A stretch of 64,000 nt of DNA from the NCBI GenBank assembly GCA_963082875.1, contig OY720099.1, positions 7,564,001-7,628,000 on the forward strand, written 5' to 3'. Source of the stretch: Corella eumyota. Lineage: Eukaryota > Chordata > Ascidiacea > Phlebobranchia > Corellidae. Positions 13,295 through 28,200 of the stretch are shown one piece after another (positions within the stretch are counted from its first letter, which is position 1; each line of letters starts with the position of its first letter). The notes under the pieces were generated by a model. It was not told the DNA's origin. It saw only the letters and a program-made list of their open reading frames with translations, and did not search any database. The position numbers were made by a program, and so were the translations under genes.

Positions 13295-16200
13295 GTAAGA
13301 TTTTAATTTTTGTAAAAAATAAAATTGTGCGAAATATAGGTTTAAAATACAAGAAAATAAGAATGGAAAAGCAAGTAATAATAGGAAAAAAAGTGAGATT
13401 TCTTAAAGAATAAATCCTTAAACCACCCACTAACTTAAACGCTTCCGAAAAGCGACTGGTAATCACAGAAGAAAGCAAAGTCGCAGCCCCCTAATCCCTA
13501 CCTTAAATATGCTTTAAACGGCCTACGACATACTGCGACCCTTTAACAAAATCAGTCCCAAAACCACAACTTATATGATAATAAAATGCAAATGTTCGTC
13601 GTGTAAGAGTTAATCCCCATTTAAAGTTTAACCTACCTTTAACTATAGAAAAGTTCTGCTTGGGTTAAGATTGTCAATGACCAGAGTACCGGCTTAGTCT
13701 ATATAGAGTACAGTTAGTTATTGTAAGCGTCAATTTTGTTTTTATTCCGGCCAAAAGGCGCAATGCCATTGTTTATTAAAGGCAGATTTTTCTGTCTATT
13801 TTCCCATGCATTTTGATAACCATAAAAGGCTATGGCGTGATAGTTAAAATAGGTGTTTTAACCACCACAATTTGTAAAAAAATAGTTGTAAAAAACATAA
13901 AAACAGTACAGTCACAAAAATTTACAATTTAAAAAGTTTTTTGTTTTAGCCTATTTTAAGGCAAATCAATTTTTCCTTTTTATATAAAATATCTTAAACT
14001 TTTTTTTCTTTTTTTGGTAAATTCCACATTTTTGCTTTGATGTGTTGAGGTATAGATCACTTAAACAACGACCATGTAATATCAAGACTGAAAAGCTGTA
14101 CAAATATGCTTACATCTTAGTCGATGACATCTTTAAGGGGCGCTCAGTAATTGTTTAAGGGGGGCACAACAAGCTTAAGAAATATATATATATATATATA
14201 TATTAAGGAGGTCATATTAACATATCTTTAAATACATAAAATGACAATGCAAATTCGTAAACTTGAAAATATAATTTTTTTTCTTTTAAATCTTGATCCT
14301 TTCGATTTGTCAAATTATACTGGTAAGGTTTGTGTGGGTAAATTTATTTTGCAGCTAAAGAGCTTATTTTGACATTGATTCGGACAGTTTTGGGGTAATT
14401 TAATCTGAGCCTTGCAAATCAAACACATCGCTACGTGACTTCTTAGCATTTTTTATTTAATTTACCTCAACAGAAATTTGTTATTCAAACTGCAAATGTA
14501 TTTGCTTATTTTCACTCGGATTCACTCCGTGTGTGGGGCATGGGGATATGCGTATGCATGAACACATGTGTAAATAACAAAAAAAAAAACAGTTAAAGGT
14601 ATATTCAAATTTAAAACCTCTTGGTATAATTTACCATAAACAACTTTACAATATTTCAAACTACCGACTTAACTTTATAAGCATAGGGATTATAACCGTT
14701 AAAAGATATCGGTTAGGGTTTAACAAAACTGTCATAACACCTAACTCTAAACTTAAACTTAAACTGTTTACACAATGGCTTAACAGTTGGGGTGGCGACA
14801 TTCCTAAAAAGTTAACCATGCACTTGAAGTAAACAGTTTGGTCCCTTTTCTTTTTTTTTAAATTATTTTTTTAACCTTTTTAGGGCATTTAAAATTTTTT
14901 TAAGAATTTTTAATTTTTTTAAAAGACGTTGTCGTTTTTTTTAGAAGTGACGTCATCACAGAGACCAGTTTGTGACGTACCGACGTGCCCTGCCGCGTGT
15001 TCGTGCGAAAACGGTATTGTGGATTGTAGATCACGTGGTCTTACCTCATTACCCCTCTACATACCCCTTGATGTTACAGAAGTGTAAATATTAAGAAAAA
15101 AAATTGTTTTTAAAAAATTGAAAAAAAAATTATTTTTAAATTATTGTTTTTAAATTTATTTTTGTTTTAATTTTAATAAATTTCAGGAGGTTAGAACAAA
15201 ATCGAATTGAGGTGATTCCAGCATTTGCGTTTTCGCCCTACAAACAATTAAGAAGAATGTAAGTTGAAAAGCTAAGCATCAAATTTTACCTATTTACATA
15301 CAGTTAAATTAAGAATGCATTTTTTAATTCACAACTATTTAAAAACCAGTTTAAATTGCCCCCAATTATACGAAATTGTTAAACATATACAAAGTAATAA
15401 GCAATAATGTAATACAAGTATTACCTACTAACATAAATTATAACACTTTTACCAATACTCTATTGGGAATATAAATTATCCCAATATAGTTGTTATTGAA
15501 ATACTTAAGTTACATTACGTGTTAAAGTCATTTAAGGTTGTGTTGATGATTAAAAATGACGTCACGCAAATGACGTCACGAATAACGGTGTTGGCGTTAT
15601 ATTAAACGGATTAATTTAAAAGTTGTTGGTTAGGTTTTGTTATATTTAGATCAATGTGTGTTTAATTTAATTATATTACATTTTGAAAACTTTTAATGTT
15701 TGAAATTATACAAATTTAATAAAATTACAATAAAAATATTATATAAACCACTTTTAAAGGGATTTTATGCTAAGTTAGGCTAATTTCACACTTTGAAGTA
15801 TCAATAAATTCAAAAGTTATAATTTTTTTAATTTTATTTTTTTAGAGATCTAAGCAACAATCAAATACGTGAAATTGAAAGCGACGCTTTTCAAGGCCTC
15901 AACCAATTAACATCATTGTAACTATCCTTATATTGTGACGTCATAATTTAAATTAAAATATTCCATAATATGATATTTTTAGTCTTTAAAATTAATTTTA
16001 AAACCTTTTTAATATTATATAATTTTTTTTAATTGTTGGCCATTTAGTTTAATAAGTACTTTATACTGTCTGTTTTTACAGTAACAATACAAATATATTG
16101 ATGTTTAAATTAAAAGTGAAATAATAATGGTATAATTAAATATAATTTTTTGTTGATAATTACAGAGTGATTTACGGAAACAAAATCACTTCATTGCCCA

Positions 16201-19200
16201 AAGATATTTTTAAAGGTTTACGTAATCTTCAAATGTTGTAAGTTTTTAATTTTACTATCCGGAAAAAATATTAATTACATTGTTATTAAATCACAGATAT
16301 CACAAGTAAAAAAGGCAACAGCTGTATTTAAAATATTAATAATTAAAAAAAAATTATATTTTTATGTAAAATTTTTTTTTGTTTTAGATTGCTTAACGCC
16401 AACAAAATTTCATGTTTAAGACGGGACACATTTTCTAGTCTAACTTCACTCACTTTACTGTAAGCATTTGTTATTATTCAAGCTATCTTTTCAAAAATAT
16501 GGGTCTTATTTATAAAAAATAAATAAAATCGTATTCTTTAAAATTTTACAAAAATATTTAAAATTTTTGATTTCGACATTTAGCTTTTAAAAAAAGAATT
16601 TAAGTTAAATTCGCCATTTTCGCATTAAAAATAATCTTCACCCCAATAAACCCCCTTCTATTAAACCCCATAAGTAATCTGTGTAAATACGATTTACCCA
16701 CAGCGAGGTAATTAAAAGGTTGAAGCCCCAAATTCACCCACAACACGCGTCCATCAACGTTTATTTAGTTGTCAGAAAAACTGCGAGGACCGCCTATACT
16801 CTGCCCAAGTATGTCCGCTTTAAAGCTCATTAGAGCCGAGATAAAGATATGCTGTGTAAACTTCGGACCACACACGTTATTAGGTGTCAATTAATCGCTT
16901 TTTCGCGTGAGTTTTTTAAGTGAAAAATCGAATTTTGAAAACCAAATTTTTAGTACGAGAGGCTTAGTTTTGATCAAGAACCTAAATCAAATGTTGATTT
17001 TAACCCTTAAACTTCCCAACGCCCATATATGCACCAACACGCTATACAAACCTATAATAAATCCTTTGAAAGCGTTAAGGGTTTAGGCGCCATATTACGT
17101 TTGTTATCTACGAACATGTGATATTAATAAGGTTAATATCCTAATACCATGAAGATGCAAATATTTGTATTACCAGTGTCGTTATGTGACTTAGCGTTTA
17201 AGAATGTAAATGTGTACTTAAGCACTTGTACAATCGCAAGATTTTTATCGTTAGAATAACAAGGTAACGGACTCAATAAACATACCTACAAGATGTTAAC
17301 ATTAGGGATAAATCATAGGAAATTGCAAAGCTTATCTGCGCTAGAATTCGCTGTCATTTTTGTTGGTTTATGACCCTATTAAACTCTGATTAAATTTACA
17401 AAAAATTTGCACAATTTAAAAAAAAAAATTTAAATTGATTTTTAATTGATTTCTGATTATATTTTTTATGGGCGTCGTATTGCTTGAAAACCTTAACATT
17501 CCTAGTAATCTAAAACGACACTTTTTTTGTTTATTTAAGCATGGGATCAACAGATTAAGCCCCACTTTAAGCCAAGGGTAATTAGATCAACCCTTTAGGC
17601 CCCAAGCAAAAATATACCTAACTTAAAAAACATTAGAAAAAAACTCGAAAAATCGTCAAAGGGTTTTTATGTCGTGGGACCCGTATAGTCAATGTTTTAA
17701 ACCCTTGAACTTTTTTACAGGTCACTCTACGATAACAAGTTACAATCTTTGGCCAAAGGAACATTCGATTCCCTGCGTTCTATCGCTAACTTGTAAGTTA
17801 TTAAATTTTAAGTGTAAACCAATGACTGATACTAAAGATTAAAAGGTTTCGGGTTTTTAATTAGAAACTATCGATCATTAATATTAGATTTGGGAAATTT
17901 TAAAATCTCTAAAAAAAATCACAAAAAAATTGTTGTAAATATTTACGCTATAATATTTGTCATAAATTTCTTTCAATTTTATTTAGTTATGATTCCTTTA
18001 TCTTATAAAAATAAAATCCAACAAAATTAAATTATTTTTTAAGGCACTTAGCACAGAACCCTTTTATTTGCGATTGTCATCTGAAATGGTTGTCCCGGTT
18101 CATTAAAAAGAACCCGGTCGAGACCTCGGGTGCCAGGTGCGCGGGGCCGAGCAAAATTGCCAACAAGAAAATTGCGCAAGTTCATACCAGAAAATATCGA
18201 TGCTCAGGTAAAAGAAATTTTAACTTTTTGTTATTATTTTAAATTTTGGACATAGATTTTGCTTAGAATTCCAGTACATGTAGCCTTAACTTTTCTCAAT
18301 TAAAAAGTTTTTTTTAAGGTTGTCAATCAACTATTTAACTGCTTTATATATTAACTACAAGCACTTAAATAATAAGTTTTAAATTCGGGGCAATTTAACA
18401 AATGAGTTATCTTTGGAGTACTTTAATTTATTAAACCTTGTTTTGGTCTCATATTTAAGCCATGGTACTTGTAACTAATGCGTAAAAACCCCATAATACT
18501 TCAGTTTAAATTTCAACAAAACATTATTTCATTATATTCATGTAAAATGTAAGTGTACTACTCGTATGGGATAACTCTTAACAAACACCAGGTGCAAAAC
18601 CAAGCCTTTAACTTGCATGTCGTGTTTTTGTGTTTAAAAGGGTTCGACTATAACCTGTAAATATTACATAGTTGCTAATGTTTCAATACAGCTGTCATTA
18701 GGTAATATTTGTCCTCATAATAAACGGTCTCAGTCAATTTTAAGTTGAATATTTAACACGTTTGGTCTATTGGGTATACGAGGGTCGTTTTGAGCTTATA
18801 TTTGGCCCATAAAATATACGGTTTCCGAATTATTGGACATCGAGATTTTATCGGAATGTTCACCGGGTTTTTGGACTGCGGATCCCGCAACAAAAAGGTC
18901 GCGACCCCGATGTCGATAAACCACGGGATCAAGGTTAAGAGCGTATATCAGGCTTGTAATCAAAGCCGATCGCTCTGACAAGCAAAGCCTTTAAAGTTAA
19001 CCAGTTAATTAGCTACTCGATAACACAATGTAGCGAATGTTTAGGATTTCAAAGACAAGTGTTCACGCTTGTATTTTATTCCCACGAACAAAAGTTTTGG
19101 AAATCGAACTATTTTGACCAAGTATTTAAACGCTTAAGTGTACGTAAGATAAGATCATAATTAAAATCCGAATGTAGTTAATTTAATTAACTTGTTTATA

Positions 19201-22200
19201 ATATGTTTAAATAAAAACAATACAAAAATACATAAAATTCCAAACTTTAGCGTCTATATTTTTACATTTCCAGTAAAAAAGGGCCATTTTTAAAACAAAT
19301 TTATCATTATTTAATTAATATTAAAAGCACAAAAAACGCAAATCTAAAAACAACGCATCTTTTTCTTCGCAAAAGCTTCTCTTACCAGTTAGTTAGGTAA
19401 GCAGTAATGACCATGATAAATTGAGGCCTGATGTCGTTAAACTGCAACAATATTGAGTTACTTTTTAAACCGCATTCCAAGGTCTTTAATGCGGTTAATT
19501 AGTTTACACAACTGACCACAGTTTAAGTATTACCTTACATTGGTTAATAAAGCACGTGCGTTGAAATAACTTGAAACGTTTTATGGGGTCGTATATATTT
19601 GAGAATTTTACGTAATTAAATTAGCGAGGTTAGGTAACGTATTTAAAATCTTTGATTAATTTTCAGGCCTGTTTTGAAACGATTAAAAATGGAAAAAAAG
19701 TTTTACAAGTTTAAGTTGGGGTCAAAATACGTCACATAAATCACGTGATCTTTTTTAATTGTCCAGGACTAATAAAGTAAAACTCATAATCGTATTATTT
19801 TGCTGCAACAGTATTGTAATCCGAAATCTTATAATTGCCTAAACAATATTATTATATTTATGTTATCGTCGCATTATTTTAACTTACAAGCCATGACTTA
19901 TATTTACACTTACGAAAATACGCATAAAATCTATATTAAGTCACGCGTGACCGGTATAATTATATTTAAATAATTACTCAAAATTAAAATACTGAAAAAA
20001 ACCGGTATGTTTAACGTTTTTTGAACTTGTAGATTGTATAATATTTAAAAGAAATATGCCATTTATTTTTGGTTTTAATTCTTTAAATTAAATTTTATTA
20101 ATTACGGGTTTTAATCAAATAAAAATCTTTAGCATTATAGTTAACGTAGTATTCTATGTATCATGTACTAATGACGTCATTTCATTGTTATCACTTACTG
20201 TTTATTATGTCACATTGCCAACAATTATGTGACTTGGCCATGTGCTTCTGTCTAACCATGTTTTGCCTTGTTGCCGCAACAATAAGGAAAAATGGCATGG
20301 TTATTTAGAGCACAATGCCACGTTTCGTTAACAACTCCCTTAAGCTTTCGTCATCCCATTTTCATGACATCATAACTTAGTTAGTGCATTGCATTTTGCA
20401 TAGTAGAAAAACAATCCAAAAACCCCATTGTACTTCTTAACAATGGTACACATTGTTGATTTTAAACTTGAGATCAAAGCTAATAATTCAAGATGCTTAA
20501 ATGGGCAATAAATGACCGCTTTACGTCATGTTATATGGGTTTGCAACATTTCTTAATTTATTCTTGGAGTTAATTGTGGCTTTGCACATGCATACATGCA
20601 CGTATTTAATTATTTTCTCACGCTATGACGTCATATAATAAATTTGATTTTTTAATTGCGGCATGTTAATATCATAGGTTTTAAGTTATGGTTGCAAATA
20701 AAAGGTGTAAAACCTATTTGTAACGCCAGAATAATTGATAAATAGTTGACCTAAGACAGATAATACAAAATTTTGCCATTGCCATTATGCTATACCTAAT
20801 ACGCGTTTATTCTCTATAAAGGTAACAGTTATAAAGCACAACTTGCTGGTGAATGCACTCCAGAAGCAGAATGTCCAAGTAATTGTAAATGCGAAGGCTT
20901 GACCGTTGATTGCTCACACCAAAGCCTTACCGCAATTCCTGACAACATTCCACCCTATGCCTCTGAATTGTAAGTAGTTTGTAGCTTTTACACGAGTTAT
21001 AAAGACTAATGTATAAAGTCGGTCCATTGTTGTAAACGGTTTTGTTATAAATTTTAACTGAAAATTACTTAATTTTTTTACAGAATTTTAAGCCACAATG
21101 ACATAGAGATGATAGCAAACGTTGGGGTGTTTAAAAAACTTAAAAGTCTTAAGAAAATCGACCTTACTTTCAATCATATCATTCATATTGAAGATGGTGC
21201 CTTTTCAGGGGCGGAAAGCGTCTTAGATCTGTAAGTATGGGGTTAGGGGTTCGAATCTTCGTAAAAGCAATGATTTATTTTTTTTTAATTTTAAAAGAGT
21301 AAATTTTTTTTAATACAGTAATAATTATTGTGTGTTTAATTAAAACAACTTGCGGTATTTTAATTGAAATTGCTATACGAGTTTTAAACAATGAACACAT
21401 TGTTTTTAACTATTGTTCAAATCCACGTGAATAAAATAATCGATTCCGCGAAAGTTTAAGGTTCGGTTCCCCGCGTAGGTTTTGTTTTAATTACTTCGTG
21501 TTGTGACAAACTAACTATAAACATTCTTTCGTGGGAATATTTCAAACTAAATGCCAATCAAAATTGATTATTTTTGTGTTTAGAACCTTTTATAAACAAT
21601 ATCCAACTCTTTACCAAGTACAAGGCAATTTAAAGCGCCTAAAATTGTTAAAAATTTGGGTTGATATTTTAAAAGGGTGGTTTTTACTCGGATTAGTTTA
21701 AATTCTTTACCGTGACGTCACAACCTTTGTTCCGGGCCATCAATTGTGGCGTGACGTGTTCCGGCGTGGCACTTGACACACAAGTGCTACTCACCCTGCG
21801 CATGTGCACGTTTTTTTAGAAAGATATTTTAAAATGACGTAATCGGTTGTAAACCCACTTGAATTTGGCGACAAAACCACTCAAGCGTGATTTAAAATAT
21901 TTTCTAAAAAACAATAGTTTCTTTAAAATAAATTTTCTAAATTTGGATCAAATTACTGAAAACACTCTAATTTTAAGCACCTAAAATTACCACCACTATA
22001 AAATGTTCATTAATTTGTTTGTTTTTAAGTTGGCTTAGCGATAATTCGTTGACTGACGTCAGATCTTCAATGTTTTCTGGTCTAGTCAACCTCAGAAACT
22101 TGTAAGTACAAACTTTTGTTGTTTTATATTATGTCAAAAATGTTGTTAAAGTACGAGAAAATATTTGTATAACTTTACCAAAGGGTTTCAAAATGTTTGA

Positions 22201-25200
22201 AGATTTAAAAATAGGTTTTTATATTTCTCTAACATCTGCTACCTTAAATTTACCTTTAAATTACACTTAAAAATTAAATTGTTTGTTTCTAGGTTGATTC
22301 GCAACAATAAGTTGACCTGTATTGGTAACCACACCTTTGCTGGTTTAACTTCCATTCGACATCTTTCACTTTATTCCAACGAAATTACTACTATACTGAG
22401 CGGTGCTTTTGCGTCCATGCGACAACTCGGCACATTGTGAGTACGATGACGTCACATTAAAAAATGACGTCATTAGCTTTTTATGCATTTAAATTTAACA
22501 TATTTGTATTTTGAACCAAAAATTTGGCGATGTCACGTGATTTATAAAGATAGTACGTAGCATTATGACGTGATTTTTCAGACTAAATTAATGACGTCAC
22601 TCTTTTGTAGAAATCTTTTGGACAACAAACTCGATTGCAACTGTCACCTCGCATGGCTCTCCACTTGGTTGCGCACGAGCGCTCTTGCGTCGGGAAACCC
22701 CCGGTGTGAGAAGCCCTTCCACTTCAAGGAGTTTCCTGTGGCCGATATCAACCCCCACGACTTTAGATGCAACGTGGTAGAGCTGGGGTCACCACCCACG
22801 TGTTTGCCAGTGAGAAAATGTCCAGAGGGTTGTACTTGTGAAGGTTAGTATTTGGTTTGTTAATAGGGGTATACGCTATTTAGGGCTGTGAGTTAGAAAA
22901 TTAAGTTAAAAAAAGTAAGTACGATGAATTTATCAAACTTTTTTCACCCTTGTCTCAAGTTCAAAGATAATTATATATATGATTTTTTAAGGTACTTATA
23001 CGCTAACCAATACCCTTTTAGAGCTTTGTAGGGGATTATATATAAGGGTAAAACATTTTTAGAGGGTAAAAATAGCTTTAACACGTCAGTCAATTTGTAA
23101 TCCCGGAAAGTAAGGATTTAGAAATTTTGTTTAATCCCTGTTTCTTGAAACCCCCGGATTAAATTTTTTGCAACATCATGATTTTAAATTTTTTGAGAAT
23201 CTTGCTTTGAAAAAATTGATTTCAAGGTAGAAAAACGTCTATTTGGCGTAAAAAAGTTAAAAACGGGGGAAAAACGTTTTTTTAAAAATTTGTCTAAAAC
23301 TTAACAAATCCTTAAAAAAAAATCGAATTTTTAAAAATGTTTTGTTTTAAAAACCACAAAATTTCTTTTTTCTTTTAGGCACCATTGTTCGTTGTGCAAA
23401 CGCAGGACTGACCACAGTCCCAATCACAGACATCCCCAATGACGTCACAGAACTCTATTTAGAGATGAACAACATCCGGGAAGTCCCGACGTCGATCAAG
23501 AAGTTCACCTACCTGACCACATTGTAAGTGACGTCACAATACCGAGTTGTTAACGTAATAAAGAGACTTATACAAGTTTGAATTAGGACAATTTTGGCCA
23601 TTTTTGTCCCATATTTTTGGTCAAGGACTTTGTTGATTTTTTTGTCGACGAAGAATTGTCACGTAGTCGTGACGTCATAACCAGACTTTGGTATGCCCTT
23701 CACTTTGAAGTTTAAGTTTTAATCCAGATATAGTTTGAGTGTCACACCTTAAGAGTTTACACCTGTGTATTGGGATGTTTCTACTTGATCATAAGACCAC
23801 TTGTGATGTCATATTGGTGCTCACGATTTAGCGCCTTTTCGTTAGTCAATTATGTGACGTCATGTTTTGATGACGTATATATAAAATGAGCAGATCAATT
23901 ATGTAACTAAATGAATTTTCTTAAAGCTATTGTGATTTTGTGATATTATAATGGTTTCTAATGGTTTTTGCTTAATGGTTTCTAAAATTCACTATAATAG
24001 AAAATGACGTCACATTTTGTATTTTAACAGGGATCTTAGCAACAATCAGATCAACACAGTGAGCGATTGGATGTTTTCAAATCTGACACGACTTTCGACC
24101 TTGTTGTTGGACTATAATCGACTTAGGTGCTTCCCCCCAAAGACTTTTGCTGGACTGAAATCTCTGAGAATTTTGTAAGTTTTTTTGGAATTTTTGTTAA
24201 AAATTTTAATTTTGAAATTCTAAAATGTGTTTGTTACATAAAAAACAAAAAAATGACGTCATTTAGAAATTTTTGTTCCATTTACTCAATAATTATTATA
24301 TCTCTACGTCACTCATATTTTCTTGTTAACATTAAACAATCAACTTCGTAATTATAAGTTGTCGTGGGAATCGGCGACGTAACAAAGTGTGTTGATTGAT
24401 CGCAGTTTATAACGCGGCGCATTTGTTTACATGTAAACAATATTAAAATTTCGTAAAATCGTTAAAAAATTAAATTTTGTATATTTTTAATTAAAACAAC
24501 TCAAAATGAGTCGCAAGTTTACAAAATAACCAACTTAAGATTCCTAGGAGTCTGAAGACTTCACAGTTTCATCAAAACAGTATTTAAAAAAAATTAATTT
24601 AAGAACAAAAAAATTATTTCTAAATAACCTAAAATATATAAAATCAACATTAAAACATAATATTTTATATTAAAAGAATATAAACCCCTTTAATATATCT
24701 TTAGTAGTTTCCAAATATCATGTACAGATCCTAATCAACAAACTCTGTTTACTAAAGTAAACCTCAGACACTTTTATCTAACGATTTAGGTTTCCGTAAT
24801 ATAAAACTACATCAATCAAAATCTAGTAATTTATTGTATATTCTACCTTTAAAAAGTTAATTAAATTTATAATTTCGCGTTGTTGTTTTATGAAAAGCAT
24901 TATTATCTTGCAAAAATGCTCAAACCAAACAAATTAACGAAAATTAAAATTATTGTCTTAGTATTTTAATTTTAAAATTACCCTTTTAATATTTTTGTGC
25001 GCTTTTTTAATTTTTAAAATGGTAACTTATTTGTTTTCAACTTTTAAAAAAATATTGGTAAATAAAATAATATTATTTGTGTTTAGGTCACTACATAGTA
25101 ACGATTTATCAAGTATTCCTGAAGGAGCTTTTGATGACCTCACATCTTTATCTCATGTGTGAGTAATTATCCACTATAGTCTTAAAACTGTGTTCCTCCG

Positions 25201-28200
25201 CCAAAAAAATTCATTTACTAAAACCATATTATTTTGATAACTAAACTCGCTACTCAATAATGTATTCATCCGCTTATCAATTTGAATACGCAAAACAATA
25301 ACAATGTTTGTTGCGAAATTGTCTCAAATTTTCAAAAATATTTTACCAAATATTTTTCCCTGTCGTATCACGTGACTAAACTATGACGTCAATCGACTGT
25401 GGCAAAGTTAAATTAATTTATTTTTGATTACATTTTGCGGTTACACGCGCAGGTGTACAAGCTAAATAAGTCTGATTGCTTAACCTTAATTGATTAATAC
25501 TTAAAGACCAAATCTCGTGGTCAATCAATGCCAATAATGAATTATTTTCAACGTTTTTTTAATGTAAGAAAGTGAAAAGTTCAAATGCACTGAAATAACT
25601 TTTCTGTTTATTGTATGTCTAACACGAAATTGTTTTGTGATCTTTTATAGCTTAAAATTAAAACTCGCTGTCTGTAAGTTTTTTAAAATGTCAAAATTTT
25701 TAAAGTGTTCAACTAAGTAAAAGAAAAGTCATTTTTATCTTTAATTTATTTTTAATATTTGTTCAGTGGCTTTGGTGCGAACCCATGGTACTGTGACTGT
25801 AACCTTCGATGGTTCGCAGAGTGGGTTAAAAGTGAACGACTAGTAGCCGGGATTGCAAGATGCTCTGGCCCGCCAAGAATGGAAGGACGCCTCCTACTCT
25901 CCTCCCCACTTTCCACTTTTGTTTGTCAAGGTTTGTGACGTCATAATCGAGTAATTGTGATATTAATGTCATTTTTGAAACGTAACAATGGCTATATTGT
26001 TACCGATTTGTGTATATTTGACCCATTGGCTAATTTATGATTTTTTTGCTTAAGTAAGATAAATAATTGATCATTAAAGTTTTTAAATTTAAAAACTTGC
26101 ATGTTTTGTATCGCAAATGCATGCTGTGTATACTGGAAAGTAGCTTATTTAACAACAACAAAAAAAACATTATTCTAGCGAGCTTAATAAAGCTTTTAAT
26201 GGTGTACTAAAAACTTGGTTAACTTCACAAAACATATGCAAAATTTTTTAACATATTCAGTTAAAATGGTTAATTTTCAGTATAATACAGCACGTAATAT
26301 GACAAGTAATTGATATTCTAAACAATTTTATATCAAAATTGGTTTCTTTAAGCACAATTATTGAAAATTTGTGTCAATAGATTCATTTCAAAAATGTCTT
26401 CGGGGTTTTAGGACGCGACGGCGAGGTATTATTTGAATGAAATAACTGAAGCTTTAATCTCACACTTATTGATGCAATTTAGCACTAATTTAAAGCGCAC
26501 CTAGTTTATCCCCAATTTAAAGTGCTTTTTTGTTTGGCTTTTTAACCAAGTTTTTAAGACATTGTTGTGTGAAATTTTGTAATTAAAATAAATATGAAAT
26601 ATTAATATTAGAAAATTTAGATATGTTTGGTTTGGTTTATACATTAGCATGGGTTTACCTAATCAAAGTTGTGCTGATTTAATTCATTTAAAATGCATGT
26701 GTTGATTGGCGAACGTAAGGTCTAAATTTGAACAGACCTTAAACTATTAAACAAATTAGGTTTATGGTGTTAAAATATGACCTCTTTGTTTTAAGGAAAT
26801 TTTTTGCATTTACTTAAAATTTAAACCTTATTTTTAGGCCCACTTGACCTTAAAATTGCGGTCAAATGCAACCCTTGTCTCTCGTCGCCATGCCAACACA
26901 ACTCAAGCTGCAGCATACATGCTAGAGACTACTATCAGTGCACATGCGCATCAGGTACGTTATAATATACTTTGCAATTTAAAAAATATAAAAAAATTGT
27001 TTTTAATTGTATGACGTGACATGACGTCATTAACGCAAAATTGTGACGTCACAGGTTTTAAAGGACGACACTGCGAGATGCCGATACACCCATGTATAAT
27101 ACAGCCCTGTCAGAACGGAGGATTTTGTAGAGCCAGAGACGAAGTCGTTTTCTCGTAAGTAAAATGACAAAACATTAAATACCAAGTTTATCTAACAATA
27201 CAAGTAACATAAAGCTTGCTTCTAACCTAAGTATCACATACTCATTACCAGTAGCACCTTCCTTGTAGTTAATCTATTATACGTATACAATTTAAGCCTT
27301 AATAACTTATATATAGTAACAACTTACAAAAATTACATATTCAGCCTTAGCTTATTCCAAAATATATAATAGCTTTATCTCTCGAAACATGTATACTGCC
27401 TACCTATCATATTTACTACACTTTTGACAATTCAAATAACAAATTAACCCACTTACTTTACATCCTATAGTTGTGAATGCATTGAGGGATTTGAAGGAGA
27501 TAGATGTGAAGTGAATGTTGATGATTGTTCTTCGAGCCCTTGTCCACTCAACAATCAAACTTGTGTTGATGGAGTAAATGCAAGGACATGCCGGTGTCCT
27601 TTAGGATGGTAAGTCCTGAGGTCTGATGTTCGAATCTAGGCTGCAACAGCAAAATAAATTTTTTGTTGAAGTTTAAATTGGTGAAAAAAATATTTTGGGG
27701 GTTTTTAAAAACATTTTTTTGAGTTTTTCAAAAGTATTTTTTTGTTTTGACGTAGGAGTGGAAGCAATTGTGACGTAGAGATGTCAGACCCGTGCACGAC
27801 CCTTGAACCTTGTCAAAACGGAGGGTCATGCTCTATTGCGCAAGATATAGACACCGTGACGTATAGGTAACAGTATGACATCAAAAATTAAAAAAAAAAA
27901 TTTAATAAAAAAGAGAAAGAAAAATTTCCCAAATTTACCCATAAACCTTCTATTTACAGATGTGACTGTTTACCAGGATACAGAGGGTTAAACTGCACAG
28001 ACAAATTTGATGCTTGTTTAAACCATAAATGTGAGAACGGGGGAGTTTGTGAACAAAACTCAGAATCACCGGTTGGATATCAATGCAGTTGCAGAGGGGA
28101 ATACAGGTCAGAATTGGGGAAAAAAATAAAAAAACAAGAGAAAAATAAAAAAAAATAAAATAGAAATTTTAGTTGTTAGCTCTTGTAATCCTTTTGGCAT

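Noticed and set aside
18790-18981. Overlapping open frames of about 60 codons on both strands in a GC-richer patch
   Set aside because: Neither frame has a recognisable motif, and the patch lies inside a Slit intron without splice context.
21440-21485. GGTTCGGTTCCCCGCG resembling a tRNA T-arm
   Set aside because: No acceptor stem or A box at the right distance; it lies in a Slit intron and is most likely chance.
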